This document shows positions 60,929 through 64,000 of a stretch of 64,000 nt of DNA, one piece after another. Made by a program: the position numbers and the translations under genes. This DNA is from Flavobacterium aestivum (GTDB taxonomy: Bacteria > Bacteroidota > Bacteroidia > Flavobacteriales > Flavobacteriaceae): positions 1,674,001 through 1,738,000 of the forward strand of contig NZ_CP113977.2 of assembly GCF_026870175.2 (NCBI RefSeq), in the 5' to 3' direction. Below the pieces are notes generated by a model. The model was not told where the DNA came from and searched no databases. It worked only from the letters and a program-made list of their open reading frames with translations. Every line of letters starts with the position of its first letter. Position 1 is the stretch's first letter.

Positions 60929-61531
60929 ATGAAAAACAATTGGATTCATCATCCTGTAATTTTAAAAGGCAATGAAGTAGAATTGATTCCTTTGGAGTCA
61001 GCACATTTAGATAGTTTGTTTCTTGCGGCATCTAATAAAGAAATCTGGGAACTAACATCTGTAGATTATTCTGTTAAGGAAATTTTTTATCCAAATTTCA
61101 ATAGTGCTTTGAATGAAAGAGAGAACGGGAGCGTTTATCCTTTTGTAATAATTCACAAAAGTTCTAATACAATTATAGGAACTACAAGATTACTTGAAAT
61201 ATGTCCCAATGACAAGAAAATAGAAATAGGGGTTACCTGGATTATGAAAGAGTTTTGGGGAACAACCGTAAACTTAGAAAGCAAATTGTTATTACTAGAC
61301 TATTGTTTTAAAACTTTAGAAGCGAATAGAGTTCAGTTTAGGGCAAAAGATAATAATCTGCGATCAAGAAGAGCAATAGAAAAGATTGGCGGAGTGTTTG
61401 AAGGAATTTTGAGAAAAGATAAAATCGAACCTAATGGAGTACCAAGAAACACGGCTTTTTACAGTATTTTGAATAATGAATGGGAAAAAGCAAAGGAGAG
61501 TATTGAGGAACAAATAGCTGTGAAAGTTTAA
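60929..61531 (+). CDS. GNAT family N-acetyltransferase (RimJ/RimL type)
   Basis: 200 residues. The RimJ/RimL pattern is clear: LIPLESAHLDSLFLAASNKE, then IIGTTRLLEICPNDKKIEIG, then the CoA-binding region near ESKLLLLDYCFKTLEANRVQ and RAKDNNLRSRRAIEKIGGVF. It transfers an acetyl group to an amine, either a protein N terminus or a small molecule; the target is unknown. Confidence 0.9.
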   Translation: MKNNWIHHPVILKGNEVELIPLESAHLDSLFLAASNKEIWELTSVDYSVKEIFYPNFNSALNERENGSVYPFVIIHKSSNTIIGTTRLLEICPNDKKIEIGVTWIMKEFWGTTVNLESKLLLLDYCFKTLEANRVQFRAKDNNLRSRRAIEKIGGVFEGILRKDKIEPNGVPRNTAFYSILNNEWEKAKESIEEQIAVKV

Positions 61532-61716
61532 TTCAGAAGTTTTGAATAAAAAATATTAGCTCTATCTGAATTTATTAAAATTTCCGAAGTAGTATTCAAT
61601 AGGATCGATAAAGTTTGCGTTTGAGAAAAGTTTTATTTGAGATAATTAGTACAGAAAATGTAACAATTTATAACAAAGGAGTCTAACTGTACATTAACTT
61701 AAAATAATCAACTAAA

Positions 61717-62049
61717 ATGGTAACAGAAATTCGAACATACAAATTAAAAAAAGGGTTAAGTGAAGACTTTCAAAAAATATTTATAGAAGTAGGCTTGCCA
61801 ATGTTAAAACGGTGGAAAGTAAATGTGGTAGATTATGGCCTGTCATTAGTCGATAATGAAAGTTTTTATGTTATAAGAGGTTATGATAGTGTTGAACAAC
61901 GTAAAAAAAGTCAAGAGGAGTTCTACGGTAGTGATGAATGGATCAACGGACCAAATGATTCCGTAATGAATTGTATTGAGACCTATAATACGGTAGTAAT
62001 AGAAAATGAAAAACTATCGATAACTAGATTATCGAGCGATTTAGAATAA
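61717..62049 (+). CDS. NIPSNAP family protein
   Basis: 110 residues. A dimeric alpha/beta-barrel pattern starts EIRTYKLKKGLSEDFQKIF, followed by YGLSLVDNESFYVIRGYDS and the polar C-terminal helix, as in NIPSNAP proteins. The function is unknown; some relatives are monooxygenase-like without a cofactor. It ends before a clear terminator. Confidence 0.85.
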   Translation: MVTEIRTYKLKKGLSEDFQKIFIEVGLPMLKRWKVNVVDYGLSLVDNESFYVIRGYDSVEQRKKSQEEFYGSDEWINGPNDSVMNCIETYNTVVIENEKLSITRLSSDLE

Positions 62050-62101
62050 AGAAAAAATGAATTAAAAAGACTTATTGTCAATTAAATTAAAATAGAATTT
62101 G

Positions 62102-62135
62102 AGCCCTGAACGAATAAGTTTCAGGGCTTTTTTTT
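62102..62135 (+). terminator. Terminator after the NIPSNAP gene
   Basis: A perfect 9-bp stem (agccctgaa/ttcagggct) is followed by eight T. Confidence 0.88.
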
Positions 62136-62686
62136 GCTTAAATCTGAGCTATTGGCATACTGTTTTTTGAGAGAAGAGGTCTTGTCTGCGCGCTTTTTTT
62201 TTAAAATAAGCTCGTTTGCTCCTCATTTTGAGTCTTTTTGATAAAAAACTAAGTGGGTAAGATAGTATTGCTGGTTTATTTTGCCTCTTGAAGTAATCAT
62301 TTAAATATTTTGTTATTTTTTTTGAATGTATTTTTTTAAGTGTAATTTATTACTAAATATATAATCAATTGCTTTAAATGGTAAAATAAATTCAAAAGAT
62401 AATATAGTATCAAAAAATAGAATATTTATTTTTGACTTATTTTCTTATAAAATATAATTTGTAATATTTTAGATGTCAAAAAGTTTGTTTTTTGCGATTT
62501 TATTGGGTTTTAATCCAGTAAAATCAATACTTGATGAAAAATAAAGTGAATGGCGAAAATTGAGATTATAATTAAATGATGAAATATTAACATAAATATT
62601 GATTTGATGTAAAGGTGTTTTACGTAACTTTACGAAGTCTTTTATTTACAAAAGATATCTATTTATTAATATTAAACTTATAATTT
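62136..62686. other. Gene-free AT-rich region upstream of the sugar dehydrogenase
   Basis: 551 bases, very AT-rich (especially 62300-62600), with no open frame, RNA gene or repeat that I can identify. It holds the promoter marked at 62603-62632. Confidence 0.5.
62603..62632 (+). promoter_or_regulatory. Probable promoter of the sugar dehydrogenase gene
   Basis: TTTG (62603-62606), an 18-bp spacer and TAACTTTA (62625-62632) match the Bacteroidota promoter except for the last base. The ATG follows 54 bp later. Confidence 0.5.
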
Positions 62687-64000
62687 ATGAAGCATTCTTT
62701 ATTTTTGAAAAAGCTTTATGACATCAAGTTTTCGCTATCCTTGTTCTTTGTTATAGGACTCGGTATTCTAAAAGTTGATGCACAAGCCCCCCCTTCGTTT
62801 ACCTACGAAGTTTACAAATCGGGATTCGATCAGGCAGTTGGTTCTGTTTTTGATGCCCAAAACAATCTTTATGTCTGGGAAAAGTCTGGAAGGATTTGGC
62901 GAATTGCACCAAATCAAGAAAGGACTGGTTCTACGCCATTGATTGATTTATCGGATGAGGTATACAACTTAGACGATCACGGATTATTGGGATTTGCTCT
63001 GGATCCTCAATTTGCGAGTAACGGATATGTTTACCTATGGTACTCAGTAGAGCGTTCTGTTTTGTATAATGAACCAGGAATTCCAAAAGATTCTGCTGGA
63101 GCTACACAAGGAAGATGTACTCGTTATACGGTAATTAACGGAGTTGCCGATTTGAATTCCAGAAAAGTCTTGCTAGGAGCTGTAAAAGGAGATGGACCAC
63201 CTATTATGGGTATTACACATGGTGTGGGTAGTTGTTTCTTTGGGAACGATGGTTCGTTGATGCTTACAGTGGGAGATGGTTCCTTAGGAGATGCTTATGG
63301 TCCAGAGGGTATTTCCAGAGGAGTTATTACACAGGAAATGTCTAATCTATTACAGCTTAGATCTCAGAACATCAATTCATTTAGTGGTAAAATATTGCGT
63401 CTAAATAAAGAAACAGGAGAAGGTATTCCTAGTAATCCTTATTATGATGCTTCTATTCCAAAAAGCCCTAAATCTATTATGTATGCCAGTGGGTTGAGAA
63501 ATCCTTATAGAGCAACATGTATTCCTAATACTGCTTTAGGAGCTAACCACCCTGGTTTTGTATTGATAAGTGATACAGGAGAGAACACTTGGGAAGAAGT
63601 GGCTCTTTATACCAATTTTGCGGATAACGGAGGATGGCCTTATTACGAAGGTTTTGATCGCGGAAGAGTAAACGGACAAATAGCTTACCCTCTTCCAGTA
63701 CCAGCCGTTAATTTTAGAAGTCCTTTGTATTCATGGCCTCATCCATTTAACCCAGTAGAAAATGGTAATGTTGGGAAAATAAGAGTAAATGGTCAGCCAG
63801 TACTTGTGACAGCCCTAAATAACTCACCAAATTATGAAGGTACCTCTTCTACCGGGAATACTTTTTATCCAGACGGAATTATAAATGACAGATATAATAA
63901 TCTTCTTGATAATGCAGTTCTGGTAGCAGATTATACTCAAGACAAAGTAAGAGCAATTTTGTATAATGGAGTTAATGGGGTTGTGGATTTCGAAAATCCA
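62687..64000 (+). CDS. PQQ-dependent sugar dehydrogenase-like protein (3' end missing)
   Basis: 438 codons are visible and the frame is still open at the right edge. A signal peptide (about 12-33, ending VDAQA) is followed by a glucose/sorbosone dehydrogenase-type beta-propeller: FDAQNNLYVWEKSGRIWRI, then DDHGLLGFALDPQFASNGYV, then GSLMLTVGDGS, then MYASGLRNPYRA, then ISDTGENTWEEV. Such proteins oxidise sugars in the periplasm using PQQ. In Bacteroidota these propellers are often large secreted proteins with sorting domains; the C terminus is not in view. Confidence 0.9.
   Translation, partial: MKHSLFLKKLYDIKFSLSLFFVIGLGILKVDAQAPPSFTYEVYKSGFDQAVGSVFDAQNNLYVWEKSGRIWRIAPNQERTGSTPLIDLSDEVYNLDDHGLLGFALDPQFASNGYVYLWYSVERSVLYNEPGIPKDSAGATQGRCTRYTVINGVADLNSRKVLLGAVKGDGPPIMGITHGVGSCFFGNDGSLMLTVGDGSLGDAYGPEGISRGVITQEMSNLLQLRSQNINSFSGKILRLNKETGEGIPSNPYYDASIPKSPKSIMYASGLRNPYRATCIPNTALGANHPGFVLISDTGENTWEEVALYTNFADNGGWPYYEGFDRGRVNGQIAYPLPVPAVNFRSPLYSWPHPFNPVENGNVGKIRVNGQPVLVTALNNSPNYEGTSSTGNTFYPDGIINDRYNNLLDNAVLVADYTQDKVRAILYNGVNGVVDFENP

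Noticed and set aside
1..64000. tRNA, rRNA, insertion sequences and integrases
   Set aside because: No tRNA-like cloverleaf, rRNA segment, transposase or integrase frame was recognised by eye; a tRNA scan and insertion-sequence search would settle it.

Overview
The window looks like a chromosome segment of a Flavobacterium-type bacterium (Bacteroidota). It is AT-rich. Promoters fit the Bacteroidota TTTG-N(16-18)-TAnnTTTG pattern, purine-rich Shine-Dalgarno sites are scarce, and the gene families are typical of the group: GSCFA, DUF4230, DUF5522, TonB-linked barrels, clade II nosZ and the 587-residue aromatic amino acid hydroxylase. No rRNA, tRNA, CRISPR array or insertion sequence was found by eye. 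Both edges cut genes: a sterol desaturase-like hydroxylase on the left and a PQQ-type sugar dehydrogenase on the right.

Layout. 1-6.4 kb: hydroxylase end, rhodanese-thioredoxin fusion, LRR protein, acyltransferase, LytTR regulator, OsmC protein. 6.4-18 kb: a polymorphic toxin locus. One full RHS effector (13743-17933, minus) is followed by about ten small, very AT-rich genes. Between these lie decayed RHS core pieces, toxin-end remnants and a broken copy of one small gene. 18-38 kb: mostly housekeeping genes, namely a TonB-type barrel, a TPM/TPM/LemA cluster, MerR, M23 peptidase, alaS, GSCFA, DUF4230, aromatic hydroxylase, acetolactate decarboxylase, truncated hemoglobin, ilvA with an ilvN-like gene, and hutU. 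The ilvN-ilvA pair is preceded by two consecutive Ile-rich leader peptides, each with its own terminator hairpin. 38-42 kb: PLP deaminase, glucosaminidase, hemL.

42.3-55.5 kb is a nitrous oxide respiration and copper region. It holds cytochrome c, nosZ, a membrane-NosL fusion, nosD, nosF, nosY and a truncated hemoglobin. Next come a fasciclin lipoprotein, a heme-copper-oxidase-like membrane protein, a Crp/Fnr regulator, a small Cys/Met protein, a Met-rich lipoprotein and a NosA/OprC-like TonB receptor. Three promoters here (nos operon, regulator gene, small Cys/Met gene), and more weakly a fourth (fasciclin), share a TGAY-N4-ATCA palindrome placed exactly 23 bp from a -7-type box. That is the geometry of an activator-dependent promoter, and the regulator encoded here carries the VET..R recognition-helix residues expected to read TGAT.

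55.6-64 kb: DUF1905/YdeI protein plus a truncated duplicate of its 5' end, SRPBCC protein, AI-2E exporter, glycogen synthase, DUF5995, GNAT, NIPSNAP, and the truncated sugar dehydrogenase. Several long perfect or near-perfect palindromes made of similar words are scattered between genes.
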